A stretch of DNA of 57,023 bases from an uncultured Flavobacteriales bacterium (GCA_938084585.1 CALKFF010000020.1:1-57023), one strand, 5' to 3'. Numbered from the stretch's first letter, positions 40,198 to 49,764 are shown. The notes: generated by a model from the letters alone, not told the origin. A program made the numbers and translations.

Positions 40198-41766
40198 TCA
40201 AAAACCGACCAAGGTTTGGCCCTTGGGAAGCACCACCTTCAACACGACTTCGGCCGTCCAAGGGACGTCCTTCTCCACCTGCACCCCGTCCCAGCGCACT
40301 TCTCCGGTGTCTTCATCGTAGACCCCACCGGCGGACGGCTCGACGCTCACGTCCCAACCCGAGGACCACGGAAGGGCCTCCACCACACTGACGCTTGCCA
40401 CGCCCGGTTCCAGGTTGAACACCTGAAGCTGCCGGACTTGCTTCACCACGGTTTTCCCACTCAGCCTTTTGGTGCCGCTTTCGTCGCGCAACAAGGCACG
40501 GGCGATGCGAACGGTTTCATCGGCACCGAGCATCACGTTCAACGAATCGCCCCATGAGGGCATGTTCAGCGGCATGACGCCAAGCATGGCGCCGTCTTGG
40601 AAGACCCTTCCCTCCCCAGACAAGAATCCCGCGTCCATCCACGACTTGGTGTGGCAAGACCGCAAGGCTTCTTCACCCAACGACACGTTGGCCAACCAGG
40701 ACGGGATGGCAGGCAACACGTGGCCGTCGAGCAAGACCCTCGCGGGGTCCCCAGAACCTGACACCCCCACCCTGCCTTTCAAGTCGTGCTGCCAGTTGCT
40801 GGACTGGGGCGCCTGCATGTTCAACACATCTTCCCGGGCGCGGTCGTCGGAAAGGCCGCTGTTCACCCACGCCACATTGGCCGAGTAACCGTCGTAGGAC
40901 ATCGCGGACTGGCGCTTGAGCTGAGGGCGTCGTGCTTGGGGCATGGCCGCGCCCAAGGGCTCGCCCGTTCGAAGGACGAGCGACACGTCTTCCCAGTCGA
41001 TTCCGGTGGTTTGGACCACTCGGGCGAAGCGCTCTACACTCAAGGCGTCCTTGCCCTCGTCCCACGACACGTCGTAACTCGACACCCATCCGGCGCGGCG
41101 CGTGGCCACGTGCACCCGCAAGTCTCCTCGCCCTGTGCCGGACAACACCAGCTGCAAGGCCTGGGATGGGGAGGCGGCGCGCACCTCCAGATCTTTCAGG
41201 TCCTGACGGGCCACGTCCAAGTCCAGTTGAAGCGTCCGAATGTTGCTGACAAGGTCCACCCGCTCCAGGGACAGTTCCCGGTGCTTTTGGGCCAGGTAGT
41301 GTCGCATTTCCTCCACGTCGTCCACCAGCAACACCTCTCCTCCGCCGCCGATGCTGCGGTTGTATTCCAGGAACACACGCTCTTGGTCCAGCGCTTGCAG
41401 CAAGGCCTCTTCCAGCTCCAGGGCCAACGTCCGTCCCTCCACGTCCCTGCGTGCCGCACCCAGGGCATTTTCCAAATCTGGCAACACCTCGAGCTTGGAC
41501 ACCGAGATCAGCTCGAGGCCCCTGGGCAGTTCAATTTGTGCGCTGGCCACGTCGATGTCGTCCGGCAGGTTGGGCAACGTCACCCGCAATTCTTCGCCTT
41601 GCCCTCGCACCGACGTTTCAAACGACATCACCGCGCCGACCTCATGGCATGTCACCGCATCAAGCAGCCACGGCTGCCCGCCCTGGGCCCAAGACGTCAA
41701 CGGAAACATCCATACCCATGCCAATCCCAATACCCATGCGCACAGGCGCGTCGCGTCAGAAACCAT
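40198..41766 (-). CDS. DUF4139/DUF4140 exported protein (mucoidy-inhibitor MuiA-like)
   Basis: 522 aa. Signal peptide (LCAWVLGLAWVWMFPLTSWAQ), an N-terminal DUF4140-like sandwich (RVTLPNLPDDIDVASAQIELP), a coiled coil (EEMRHYLAQKHRELSLERVDLVSN region), and a C-terminal DUF4139 beta-domain (GWVSSYDVSWDEG, WEDVSLVLRTGEP, VVEALPWSSGWDVSVEPS). The biochemical function of the family is unknown. ATG 41766 starts at the signal peptide; the frame extends 35 codons further upstream without family sequence. Confidence 0.85.
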   Translation of the reverse strand: MVSDATRLCAWVLGLAWVWMFPLTSWAQGGQPWLLDAVTCHEVGAVMSFETSVRGQGEELRVTLPNLPDDIDVASAQIELPRGLELISVSKLEVLPDLENALGAARRDVEGRTLALELEEALLQALDQERVFLEYNRSIGGGGEVLLVDDVEEMRHYLAQKHRELSLERVDLVSNIRTLQLDLDVARQDLKDLEVRAASPSQALQLVLSGTGRGDLRVHVATRRAGWVSSYDVSWDEGKDALSVERFARVVQTTGIDWEDVSLVLRTGEPLGAAMPQARRPQLKRQSAMSYDGYSANVAWVNSGLSDDRAREDVLNMQAPQSSNWQHDLKGRVGVSGSGDPARVLLDGHVLPAIPSWLANVSLGEEALRSCHTKSWMDAGFLSGEGRVFQDGAMLGVMPLNMPSWGDSLNVMLGADETVRIARALLRDESGTKRLSGKTVVKQVRQLQVFNLEPGVASVSVVEALPWSSGWDVSVEPSAGGVYDEDTGEVRWDGVQVEKDVPWTAEVVLKVVLPKGQTLVGF

Positions 41767-41782
41767 GTCGTTCAATTTGGGC

Positions 41783-41790
41783 TGAAAATA
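41783..41790 (-). promoter_or_regulatory. Possible -7 element for the DUF4139 gene (TATTTTCA)
   Basis: TATTTTCA lies 16 nt before ATG 41766 and matches TAnnTTTG except in its last two bases. Weak. Confidence 0.25.
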
Positions 41791-41819
41791 CAACGCGTTC
41801 TTCGCGGAACCGGGGCCGT

Positions 41820-42782
41820 TCAGGGCGCACAGACGACGGTGTCCGTGACCCCGGAGTACGCCGCAAACCATCCCAAACCGCCGTCCACCGTCGTCGAAGC
41901 AGACGTAGGCAGCGCGAACGGATTGCCCTGGTTGGCCACGCTGTTTTCAAAGTCACGAAGGACTTCAAAGACCTCGTAATCGATGGCTTCCATGCGCACC
42001 ACCACCGTGTCACCCACTTTCCAAAAGCCCTCTTCTCCTGGCGTTTCCTCCACCCCAGGTTGCGGCGAACGGAAATTGGAAAATGGAAAGGTCAGGCCGT
42101 CGACAAACACGTCGTCGAACACGCTGCCGAGCGGGTAGAAGAAATCCTCCCCCAAGTTTTCGCGCTTCGAGGACCAGCGGTAAGCGTCTCCAAAACCGAC
42201 CGGGTCCGTGAACTGCGTCCAAATCAGGCCCAGCGAGTCGTTGGTGGACGACTCCGGGATGTCAAACCACACACTGTCCAAGGCAGGCAGCGGCCGGAGG
42301 CTGGCCGAGGCGGTCAAGTCGTACGACTGCACGCTGTCCGACCACAAGGCTTGAATCTCGTAGTGCTTGCCAACCTCGCCGTACGTCTCTGGCGCGGCGA
42401 ATCCGGTGTAGACGCAGAACTCCGCGTTGGCCAACACCTCGGCCTCGAAGCCCAGGAAATCTGCCGCGGCGTCCAAGGCCTCGGGCGGAAGATCTCCCGT
42501 GCAGAGCGCCGGCAAAGGGACGGTCACGCCGTCCACCGTGCAGGTCACCTCGGCGTCCCCCACAAACAGGTCGTTCAACGTCGACAAATCCACTGGGTCG
42601 AAGTAACCTTGGGTCGTGGTCAAAATCACCACCGGCGGCTCACCCAAACGGACAGATGCCTCCATCACCCCTTGCGGCGTCGCGTCAGGCAAATCCACCT
42701 CCACCAGCGTCGTGCAACTGGCCAGAATCACGGCAAAACCCAGGGCCCACGTGGCGCGATGTTCAAGGAGGCGATGAATCAT
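41820..42782 (-). CDS. DUF4249 lipoprotein
   Basis: 320 aa. The lipoprotein signal ends ILASC (Cys23). The mature N-terminus VEVDLPDATPQGVMEASVRLGEPPVVILTTTQGYF matches the DUF4249 start, followed by an Ig-like DAEVTCTVDGVTVPL. The family is outer-membrane associated, and its genes usually sit beside TonB receptors. Here the neighbour is the DUF4139 gene and the only TonB receptor in the window lies 15 kb away. An exact -7 element ends 4 nt before the ATG. Confidence 0.85.
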   Translation of the reverse strand: MIHRLLEHRATWALGFAVILASCTTLVEVDLPDATPQGVMEASVRLGEPPVVILTTTQGYFDPVDLSTLNDLFVGDAEVTCTVDGVTVPLPALCTGDLPPEALDAAADFLGFEAEVLANAEFCVYTGFAAPETYGEVGKHYEIQALWSDSVQSYDLTASASLRPLPALDSVWFDIPESSTNDSLGLIWTQFTDPVGFGDAYRWSSKRENLGEDFFYPLGSVFDDVFVDGLTFPFSNFRSPQPGVEETPGEEGFWKVGDTVVVRMEAIDYEVFEVLRDFENSVANQGNPFALPTSASTTVDGGLGWFAAYSGVTDTVVCAP

Positions 42783-42786
42783 GGTG

Positions 42787-42794
42787 CAAAATTA
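42787..42794 (-). promoter_or_regulatory. -7 promoter element for the DUF4249 gene (TAATTTTG), 4 nt from ATG
   Basis: TAATTTTG, CACC, ATG on the minus strand; exact consensus. Confidence 0.6.
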
Positions 42795-42873
42795 GGTGGA
42801 CACCCAGGCGTCATCCCAGGTGCGTTGGTGAAAAAACCCGAAGGCCTCGTCAATGTTCTCGAAAACACGGCCC

Positions 42874-42881
42874 TACTTTTG
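42874..42881 (+). promoter_or_regulatory. -7 promoter element for nusB (TACTTTTG)
   Basis: Exact TAnnTTTG match 16 nt before ATG 42898. It is divergent from the DUF4249 promoter within a 115-nt gap. Confidence 0.55.
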
Positions 42882-42897
42882 CGGGCAATTCACGACC

Positions 42898-43842
42898 ATG
42901 TTGAATCGACGCCACCTCAGGATCAAGATCCTGCACGTTCTTTTTGGCTACTATCAAGACGAAGACCGCGACCCCAAGCGCTCCCGTCAAGCCCTGGACC
43001 ACAGCACGCAGAAGATGCAGGAGCTGTACCTCGTGTTGCTCGACATGGTCGGGTCCATGCAAGCCCTCGCCATCGAACGCATCGAGGCGGGCTACAAAAA
43101 GCAGCTCCCTTCTCCGGAAGATTTGAACCCCAACACCAAGTTTGTGACCAACAAGCCCTTGCGCGTGTTGGCCAACAGTGAAAACCTTCGCAAAGCCTGC
43201 GAGTCCCATGGTGTGGGGTGGGCCAACCGCCAAGAATTGCTGAAAGCCATCTTCAGGGCGTTGTTGGGCCACGAGGAGTACACCGAGTACATGGCCTCCG
43301 AGGAACGTGGGTTCCAAGTGGACCGAGAAAGCTTGGTCAGGATGTTCCGCAAGCACATGGTCAACTTTGACCTGTTCCAAGACATGCTGGAGGAAGAGAG
43401 CATTTTCTGGGTGGACGATTTGGACCTCGCGGCAAGCATGGCGATCAAGACCATCAAGACCATCAAGGAAGGCGACGAGGAGGTGGAATTGTTGCCCCTG
43501 TGGCGGGACGACGACGACGACAAGGCCTTCATGGAGGACCTGTTCACCCAAACGTTGGCGTTGGGCGAAGAAAGCGAGGCGCACATCAAAGAAGGCGCCC
43601 AAAACTGGGAGCTCGAGCGCATCGCCACCACCGACCGCATCCTGATGAAGATGGCGTTGGCCGAGGCGCGAACCTTCGAGTCCATTCCTTTGAAGGTGAC
43701 GCTCAACGAGTACATCGAACTCAGCAAGTACTACAGCACGCCCAAGAGCCACGGTTTCATCAACGGCATCTTGGACCAGCTGTTCACCAAGCTGAAGGAA
43801 AGCGGGCAGATCAAAAAAGTCGGTCGCGGCCTCATCGAATGA
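42898..43842 (+). CDS. nusB: Transcription antitermination factor NusB (long form)
   Basis: 314 aa, about twice the E. coli NusB. The first half (RRHLRIKILHVLFGYYQ...) holds an N-terminal extension typical of Bacteroidota, and the C-terminal half contains the NusB-fold segment TDRILMKMALAEARTFESIPLKVTLNEYIELSKYYSTPKSHGFINGILDQL. NusB binds boxA RNA with NusE and promotes rRNA transcription. ATG 42898 follows the promoter; an upstream ATG at 42853 precedes the -7 element and is excluded. The stop overlaps the DUF1573 start. Confidence 0.94.
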   Translation: MLNRRHLRIKILHVLFGYYQDEDRDPKRSRQALDHSTQKMQELYLVLLDMVGSMQALAIERIEAGYKKQLPSPEDLNPNTKFVTNKPLRVLANSENLRKACESHGVGWANRQELLKAIFRALLGHEEYTEYMASEERGFQVDRESLVRMFRKHMVNFDLFQDMLEEESIFWVDDLDLAASMAIKTIKTIKEGDEEVELLPLWRDDDDDKAFMEDLFTQTLALGEESEAHIKEGAQNWELERIATTDRILMKMALAEARTFESIPLKVTLNEYIELSKYYSTPKSHGFINGILDQLFTKLKESGQIKKVGRGLIE

Positions 43843-44294
43843 TGTCCTGGAAAGGTGGCTTGACCTCCATGGCCCTGGTGTGCACCTGGGCGGGATGCGG
43901 AGATCCTGACGCGGTCGGCACCCACATCATTGTAAACCCCGCCACAGCCTCCAGCGTCGAGGCTGACCTGGACCGCCCCACCCTCGCCTTCGCAGACACC
44001 CTTGTGGAATTTGGCGTCGTCAGCGAGGGGCATGTGGTGGAGCATGTGTTTTCATTCACGAACCAAGGCCCCGGGAACGCCGTGCTGGCCGACGTGAGCA
44101 CCACCTGCGGATGCACCGTGGCCAAGACGTGGCCCAAAACACCGCTCGCCCCCGGAGAAAGCGCCTCCATTGAGGTGACGTTCAACACCCGGGACAAGTC
44201 CGGACCGCAGGACAAAGTCGTGGCCGTGGTGGCCAACACCGACCCGAGCGTCACGAGGCTTCACCTCGTTGGCACAGTGGTGTCCCCCCGCTGA
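43839..44294 (+). CDS. DUF1573 exported protein
   Basis: 151 aa. A short N-terminal hydrophobic signal (LTSMALVCTWAGC) may be a lipoprotein signal, with Cys near residue 20 but an atypical Trp in the lipobox. The DUF1573 core follows: FGVVSEGHVVEHVFSFTNQG, the conserved TTCGCTVAKTWPKTPLAPGESASIEVTF and VVAVVANTDP. Function of the family is unknown. The order nusB-DUF1573-yajC is one I associate with Bacteroidota. ATG 43839 overlaps the nusB stop; ATG 43842 is the alternative. Confidence 0.85.
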   Translation: MMSWKGGLTSMALVCTWAGCGDPDAVGTHIIVNPATASSVEADLDRPTLAFADTLVEFGVVSEGHVVEHVFSFTNQGPGNAVLADVSTTCGCTVAKTWPKTPLAPGESASIEVTFNTRDKSGPQDKVVAVVANTDPSVTRLHLVGTVVSPR

Positions 44295-44315
44295 CGGGAG
44301 ACGCCGTTTGGTGGG

Positions 44316-44323
44316 TACCTTTC
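44316..44323 (+). promoter_or_regulatory. -7 promoter element for yajC (TACCTTTC), 4 nt from ATG
   Basis: TACCTTTC, CACC, ATG; one mismatch from the consensus (last base). Confidence 0.5.
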
Positions 44324-44327
44324 CACC

Positions 44328-44651
44328 ATGATTTCACACCTTCTTCTCCAATCCGCGGCAGGCGGCGGTGGCGTGTCCACCTTGTTGATGCTGGCAGGGA
44401 TGTTTGCCATCATGTACCTCTTCATGATTCGCCCTCAAATGAAGCGACAGAAAGAGGCCAAAGCGTACCGCGACGCCGTCAAGAAAGGGGACCACGTGGT
44501 CACCATCGGCGGGCTCCACGGCAAAGTGATTTCAGTCAGCGACAAGACCGTCGTGGTCGAGCTTGAGTCGGGCAAAGCCCGCGTGGACAAGAGCGCCTTG
44601 TCCCCCACCGGTTCTGCCGAAAGCCAAGAATTGGAAGCGAAGGCCCAATGA
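44328..44651 (+). CDS. yajC: Preprotein translocase subunit YajC
   Basis: 107 aa single-pass protein that associates with SecDF-YajC. The helix VSTLLMLAGMFAIMYLFMIRPQMKRQKEAKAYRD and the following VKKGDHVVTIGGLHGKVISVSDKTVVVEL are diagnostic. It overlaps nhaC (ATGA). Confidence 0.95.
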   Translation: MISHLLLQSAAGGGGVSTLLMLAGMFAIMYLFMIRPQMKRQKEAKAYRDAVKKGDHVVTIGGLHGKVISVSDKTVVVELESGKARVDKSALSPTGSAESQELEAKAQ

Positions 44652-46090
44652 CGGCCGAGCGCAGCATGCCCTTGTGGGTGGCGGTTGTCCCGGTGGCGCT
44701 GTTGGTGGCCCTGCTCGGGGCGGACGTGGTCTTCTTTGAGGAAGACAGCTCTTACGGCTCCAACCAGATTGCCCTTCTCCTGGCGGCCTTGGCCGCGGGC
44801 GGACTCGGCATGGCCCGAGGCACGACCTGGGACACCATTCGCGACACCATCGCGTCGAGCATTGGCACGGCCACCGAAGCCATCCTCATCTTGTTGCTCA
44901 TCGGCGCCCTCAGCGGCACCTGGTTGTTGGCGGGCATCATCCCAGCCTTCATCCACTACGGCATGATGATTCTGCAACCGCAGATTTTCTTGTTTGCGGC
45001 GTGCATCGTGTGCGCCGTCCTGTCGCTCGCCACAGGGAGCTCCTGGGGCACCGTCGGCACCGTCGGCATCGCGCTGGTGGGCATTGGCCAAGCCCTCGGG
45101 TTGTCTGAAGGCTGGGTGGCCGGCGCCATTTTGAGCGGGGCGTACTTCGGGGACAAAATGTCGCCCCTGAGCGACACCACCAACCTCGCACCCGCCGTTG
45201 CTGGCACCGACCTCATCACCCACATCCGATACATGGCCTACACCACAGGGCCCAGCATTGGCATTGCCCTTGTGGTGTTCCTGTGCGTGGGCTTGGGCGG
45301 TGGCGCCGCCGACAGCGGGGCTGAATTGGCCCCTGGGTTTGCCGAGGCGGTCTCGGGTGCGTTTCACATCCACCCTGGCCTGTTTGTGGCCCCCGTCGCC
45401 GTGTTGGTCATGATCGCACGCAAAGTGCCTGCCGCGCCGGCCCTGTTCGTCGGGGTGTTGCTCGGGGCACTCACCGCAGTCGTGTTTCAGCCAGAGGTGG
45501 TGCGCACCGTGGCGGGAAGCGATTGGGGATTTGCCGCGGCCGCCTACATCGCCTCCATGCAGGCCATGGCGCTGGACGTGTCGATCGTCACGGGACACGA
45601 TTTGGCCGATGAGCTCCTGAGTTCCAGCGGCATGGCAGGCATGCTCAACACGGTGTGGTTGATTGTGTGCGCCATGACTTTCGGGGCGGTACTGCAAGCC
45701 ACAGGCATGTTGGCGCGGTTGACCCAAGCCCTTGTGGGTGGGGTGAACAGCGTGCTTGGCTTGGTGGGGCGCACGGTGGGTGCATGCTTGGCGTTCAACG
45801 TCCTGGCGTCCGACCAATACATCGCCATTGTGGTGCCAGGCAAAATGCTGGGCGACGCTTACAAAGACCAAGGGCTGGCACCTGAGAACCTCAGCCGCAC
45901 CCTGGAAGATGCGGGCACCGTCACTTCGGTCCTCATCCCCTGGAACACCTGCGGGGTGGCCCAAAGCGGGATCCTGGGTGTCGCCACCCTGGCGTACGCC
46001 CCGTACTGCATTTTCAATTGGGTCTCTCCGTTGATGACCATGTTGGTGGCCGGATTGGGCTGGAAAGTCCGCCGGTTGAACCAGGGGTGA
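44648..46090 (+). CDS. nhaC: Na+/H+ antiporter, NhaC family
   Basis: 480 aa with about 11-12 helices. Family signature region: SSWGTVGTVGIALVGIGQALGLSEG followed by GAYFGDKMSPLSDTTNLAPAVAGTDLITHIRYM, and later TEDAGTVTSVLIPWN-like EDAGTVTSVLIPWNTCGVAQ. It exchanges Na+ for H+ across the inner membrane and so returns the sodium pumped by Na+-NQR. ATG 44648 overlaps the yajC stop. Confidence 0.95.
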   Translation: MTAERSMPLWVAVVPVALLVALLGADVVFFEEDSSYGSNQIALLLAALAAGGLGMARGTTWDTIRDTIASSIGTATEAILILLLIGALSGTWLLAGIIPAFIHYGMMILQPQIFLFAACIVCAVLSLATGSSWGTVGTVGIALVGIGQALGLSEGWVAGAILSGAYFGDKMSPLSDTTNLAPAVAGTDLITHIRYMAYTTGPSIGIALVVFLCVGLGGGAADSGAELAPGFAEAVSGAFHIHPGLFVAPVAVLVMIARKVPAAPALFVGVLLGALTAVVFQPEVVRTVAGSDWGFAAAAYIASMQAMALDVSIVTGHDLADELLSSSGMAGMLNTVWLIVCAMTFGAVLQATGMLARLTQALVGGVNSVLGLVGRTVGACLAFNVLASDQYIAIVVPGKMLGDAYKDQGLAPENLSRTLEDAGTVTSVLIPWNTCGVAQSGILGVATLAYAPYCIFNWVSPLMTMLVAGLGWKVRRLNQG

Positions 46091-46120
46091 ACGTACCGTC
46101 GACTCGATTGTTGAGACCGC

Positions 46121-48970
46121 ATGGCCGACCAACCCCTTGTCCACCCCTCCCCTGACCAACGCCAAGACGCCTTGGTGGTGACCGGCGCGGCCGAGCACAA
46201 CCTCAAGTCGGTGGACGTGGAGCTGCCACGCAACAAACTCGTGGTCTTCACAGGGGTCAGCGGCAGCGGGAAGTCGAGCCTTGCGTTTGACACGCTGTAT
46301 GCGGAAGGTCAGCGGCGCTTTTTGGAAACCCTGAGCGCCTACGCCAGGCAATTCCTTGGAGGCCTGAAACGGCCTGATGTGGAATCCATCACGGGCTTGA
46401 GCCCTGTGGTGGCCATCGAGCAAAAAACCGTGTCCAAAAACCCGCGCTCGACGGTCGGCACGGTCACTGAACTGCACGACTTCCTGCGCCTGCTCTACGC
46501 CCGGGCCGCCGACGCCTACTCCCTGAAGACCGGGGAGCCGATGGTGCGGTACACCGACGCGCAGATTGCAGAGAACATTTTGACGCGGTTCGAAGGCCAA
46601 AAATTGCTCCTCCTCGCCCCCATGGTTCGCGGCCGGAAAGGCCATTACCGCGAGTTGTTCGAGCAAATCATGCGCCAAGGCTACCTCCGGGCCCGCATCG
46701 ACGGCAAGCTCGCCGAGCTGCAGCCAGGACATCGGGTGGACCGTTACAAGGTCCACGACATCGAGGCGGTGGTGGACCGCATTGTGGTTCGGGCCCAGGA
46801 CGAGGCCCGCATCTTGAAATCGGTGCAGACGGCCCTTTCCTTGGGAAAGGGATCGATGGCCGTCATGGCCATGGACGGCGACGAGCCGGTCCACTTCTCT
46901 AGAAGCCTCATGTGTCCGACGACAGGGTTGGCTTACCCCGATCCGGAGCCCAACTTGTTCAGCTTCAACAGCCCCTACGGCGCATGCCCCACCTGCAACG
47001 GGTTGGGCAAAGTGGCGCAAGTGGACCCCACAACCTTGGTACCTGACCCCAAGGTGTCGGTGAAAAAGGGCGGCATCGCCCCCTTGGGCAAACTCAAGGA
47101 CAACCTGACGTCCCGCATCGTCGAGGCCATCCTGGTGAACCACGGCATTTCGTTGACCACGCCAGCCGGGGACATCCCGGAGGCCGTCATGGGCGAAATC
47201 TTGTACGGAAGCGACAAGGACGTCAAGCTGCAAGACCGCGGCGGCATTCGCGGCGGCTCTGTGCCGTTCGAAGGCCTGGTCGCGGCCATTGTGCGCTCTG
47301 CAGAAAAGGCCAAATCCGTGCCCCTGCGACGTTGGGCGCAATCGTTCATGCACCGGGTCACCTGCCCGTCGTGCGAAGGGTCCAGGCTGAAGCCTGTGAG
47401 CCTCCAATTCAAACTGGGCGGCCGCGACATCGGCGAGCTGGGCAAGATGGACTTGCTGGATTTGGCGGCCTTCCTGGAAGGCTTGGAAGACCAACTCTCC
47501 GAACGCCAAGCCACCATCGCCAAGGCGCCTTTGAAAGAGGTCCGTGCGCGCTTGGGCTTCTTGCTCGACGTGGGGTTGGGTTACCTCAGCCTGGACCGTC
47601 CCACGCGCAGCATCAGCGGCGGAGAGGCTCAACGCATTCGTTTGGCCACGCAGATTGGGAGTCGGCTCACCGAGGTGCTGTACATCCTCGACGAGCCGAG
47701 CATCGGGCTGCACCAACGGGACAACCGCAAACTCATTGACAGCCTTTGTGCCCTCCGCGACGCCGGCAACTCCGTTTTGGTGGTGGAACACGACGAGGAC
47801 ATGATGTTGGCGTCCGACCACCTCGTGGACATCGGACCGGGTGCCGGGGTGCACGGCGGGCAAATCGTTGCCCAGGGACCTCCGGACCAACACCTCGCGT
47901 CGGACTCGCTGACCGCGCAGTACTTGAACGGCGTCAAGCGCATCGAGGTTCCCGCCAAGCGACGAAAGGGCCACCGAAAGAACCTCATCCTGAAAGGCGC
48001 CACGGGGCACAACCTGCAGTCGGTCGACCTGAAACTGCCTTTGGGCTGCTTGATCGGCGTCAGTGGGGTCAGCGGGAGCGGCAAAAGCTCCTTGGTCAAC
48101 CAGACCCTTTTGCCTGCGTTGCTGAACCATTTGCACGAGGACATCCGCATTCCCCTGCCCCACAAGAAAATCACGGGGCTGGACCACATCGACAAGTGCA
48201 TCGCAATCGACCAGAGTCCCATCGGGCGCACACCGCGCTCCAACCCTGCGACCTACACGGGACTGATGGACCTGATTCGAACGCAATTCACCTTGCTTCC
48301 TGAAGCCAAAATCCGCGGCTACAAAAAAGGCCGGTTCTCCTTCAACGTGGCGGGAGGCCGCTGCGAAACGTGCAAGGGGGCCGGCGTAAAAACCGTGGAA
48401 ATGAATTTCTTGCCCGACGTGCACGTGCCGTGCGAGGCGTGCCAAGGGAAACGGTTCAACCGGGAAACCCTGGAAGTGCGCTACCGAGGCAAGAGCATTG
48501 CCGACGTGCTGGCCATGACCGTGGACGATGCGCACAGCTTCTTCGAGGCCATCCCCAAGATTCACCGCATCACCTCCACCCTGCAATCGGTGGGGTTGGG
48601 CTACATCACATTGGGGCAGCAAAGCACCACGCTGAGCGGCGGAGAAGCCCAACGCGTCAAATTGGCGTCCGAGCTGGCCCGCATCAGCACCGGAAGCACC
48701 TTGTACATCTTGGACGAGCCCACCACGGGCCTTCACTTCAAGGACGTCCAACTGCTCATCGACGTCTTGCACAAGCTGGTGGACCAAGGAAACACCGTGG
48801 TGGTGATTGAGCATCACCTCGACGTGTTGAAGGTGTGCGACCACCTCATCGACGTCGGACCTGAAGGTGGAAAGCACGGCGGAACCATCCTTGCGCAGGG
48901 CAAACCCGAGGCCGTCGCAGCATGCGAAGAGAGCCACACAGGCCGGTTCCTCAGGCCACTTTTGGACTGA
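46121..48970 (+). CDS. uvrA: Excinuclease ABC subunit A
   Basis: 949 aa. Two ABC ATPase modules: Walker A GVSGSGKSSLAFDTLYAEGQ and GVSGSGKSSLVNQTLL, signatures ISGGEAQRIRLA and LSGGEAQRVKLASEL. Two Cys4 zinc sites: CPSCEGSRLKP region and CETCKGAGVKTVEMNFLPDVHVPCEACQGKRFN read in two parts. It is the damage-recognition subunit of nucleotide excision repair. No LexA-box-like element or -7 match is visible in the 30-nt gap upstream. Confidence 0.97.
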   Translation: MADQPLVHPSPDQRQDALVVTGAAEHNLKSVDVELPRNKLVVFTGVSGSGKSSLAFDTLYAEGQRRFLETLSAYARQFLGGLKRPDVESITGLSPVVAIEQKTVSKNPRSTVGTVTELHDFLRLLYARAADAYSLKTGEPMVRYTDAQIAENILTRFEGQKLLLLAPMVRGRKGHYRELFEQIMRQGYLRARIDGKLAELQPGHRVDRYKVHDIEAVVDRIVVRAQDEARILKSVQTALSLGKGSMAVMAMDGDEPVHFSRSLMCPTTGLAYPDPEPNLFSFNSPYGACPTCNGLGKVAQVDPTTLVPDPKVSVKKGGIAPLGKLKDNLTSRIVEAILVNHGISLTTPAGDIPEAVMGEILYGSDKDVKLQDRGGIRGGSVPFEGLVAAIVRSAEKAKSVPLRRWAQSFMHRVTCPSCEGSRLKPVSLQFKLGGRDIGELGKMDLLDLAAFLEGLEDQLSERQATIAKAPLKEVRARLGFLLDVGLGYLSLDRPTRSISGGEAQRIRLATQIGSRLTEVLYILDEPSIGLHQRDNRKLIDSLCALRDAGNSVLVVEHDEDMMLASDHLVDIGPGAGVHGGQIVAQGPPDQHLASDSLTAQYLNGVKRIEVPAKRRKGHRKNLILKGATGHNLQSVDLKLPLGCLIGVSGVSGSGKSSLVNQTLLPALLNHLHEDIRIPLPHKKITGLDHIDKCIAIDQSPIGRTPRSNPATYTGLMDLIRTQFTLLPEAKIRGYKKGRFSFNVAGGRCETCKGAGVKTVEMNFLPDVHVPCEACQGKRFNRETLEVRYRGKSIADVLAMTVDDAHSFFEAIPKIHRITSTLQSVGLGYITLGQQSTTLSGGEAQRVKLASELARISTGSTLYILDEPTTGLHFKDVQLLIDVLHKLVDQGNTVVVIEHHLDVLKVCDHLIDVGPEGGKHGGTILAQGKPEAVAACEESHTGRFLRPLLD

Positions 48971-49012
48971 CCCATTTGGAACCTAGGCCCTTCCGTGCCC
49001 ATCTTATGGGGC

Positions 49013-49699
49013 ATGAAGCGACAACCACAACGCACTTGGTCCGAGATCAAAAGCAACGACAGCTGGTCGATTTTCAAAATCATGAGCGAGTTCGTCGAGG
49101 GCTACGAAACCCTTCAGCGGATTGGCCCTTGCGTCAGCATTTACGGATCGGCGAGAACTGGTCCTGACACCGACACCTACAAGGCCGCAAGGGAGGTGGC
49201 CGCAGCCCTGGTGGATGCAGGTTTTGGCGTCATCACAGGCGGGGGGCCTGGCGTGATGGAAGGCGGCAACCGCGGCGCCCAGGACCGCGACGGCGTGTCC
49301 GTGGGTCTCAACATCGAACTGCCGTTTGAACAGTCCCACAACGACTACATCAACCCGGACACCTGCCTGCACTTCGACTACTTCTTCGTGCGCAAGGTGA
49401 TGTTCGTGAAGTACAGCCAAGCCTTTGTGGTGATGCCCGGCGGGTTTGGCACCATGGACGAGTTGTTCGAAGCCTTGACGTTGATGCAAACCGAGAAAAT
49501 CGAGAAGCAACCGGTCATCCTGTACGACAGCACATTTTGGGGCGGCTTGTTGGATTGGTTCGAGGACACCATGAAGACCAAATACAAGACCATCAGCCCC
49601 GACGACCACAAGCTCTTCCACGTGGCCGACACGCCTTACGAAGTGGTCCAAACCATCGTATCTCACCACGAGCGCGCCAAGTTGCGTCCAAACTTCTGA
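49013..49699 (+). CDS. LOG-family nucleotide 5'-monophosphate phosphoribohydrolase (TIGR00730)
   Basis: 228 aa Rossmann protein. Signature motifs GGGPGVMEGGNRGAQ and PGGFGTMDELFE are clear, with SIYGSART before them. The family, often misnamed lysine decarboxylase, hydrolyses purine (cytokinin) nucleoside monophosphates; the physiological role in bacteria is uncertain. ATG 49013 was chosen; GTG 48995 would add six residues. Confidence 0.9.
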   Translation: MKRQPQRTWSEIKSNDSWSIFKIMSEFVEGYETLQRIGPCVSIYGSARTGPDTDTYKAAREVAAALVDAGFGVITGGGPGVMEGGNRGAQDRDGVSVGLNIELPFEQSHNDYINPDTCLHFDYFFVRKVMFVKYSQAFVVMPGGFGTMDELFEALTLMQTEKIEKQPVILYDSTFWGGLLDWFEDTMKTKYKTISPDDHKLFHVADTPYEVVQTIVSHHERAKLRPNF

Positions 49700-49764
49700 C
49701 ACGATGTCATCCATCTGGGGGCCAGCGTGACGCTTCTGTCAGCCTTCGCCCCTCAGACGTGGAC

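Noticed and set aside
42826-42850. UUCG-loop mini-hairpin followed by TTTTTT on the minus strand upstream of the DUF4249 gene
   Set aside because: Only two or three strong base pairs and no minus-strand gene ends there.
44435-48937. 1500-codon open frame on the minus strand opposite yajC, nhaC and uvrA
   Set aside because: It has no recognisable protein motif and is His/Gln/Arg-rich. It reflects rarity of TTA, CTA and TCA codons in GC-rich genes in the same register; nhaC and uvrA share one frame, so the antisense frame stays open across both.
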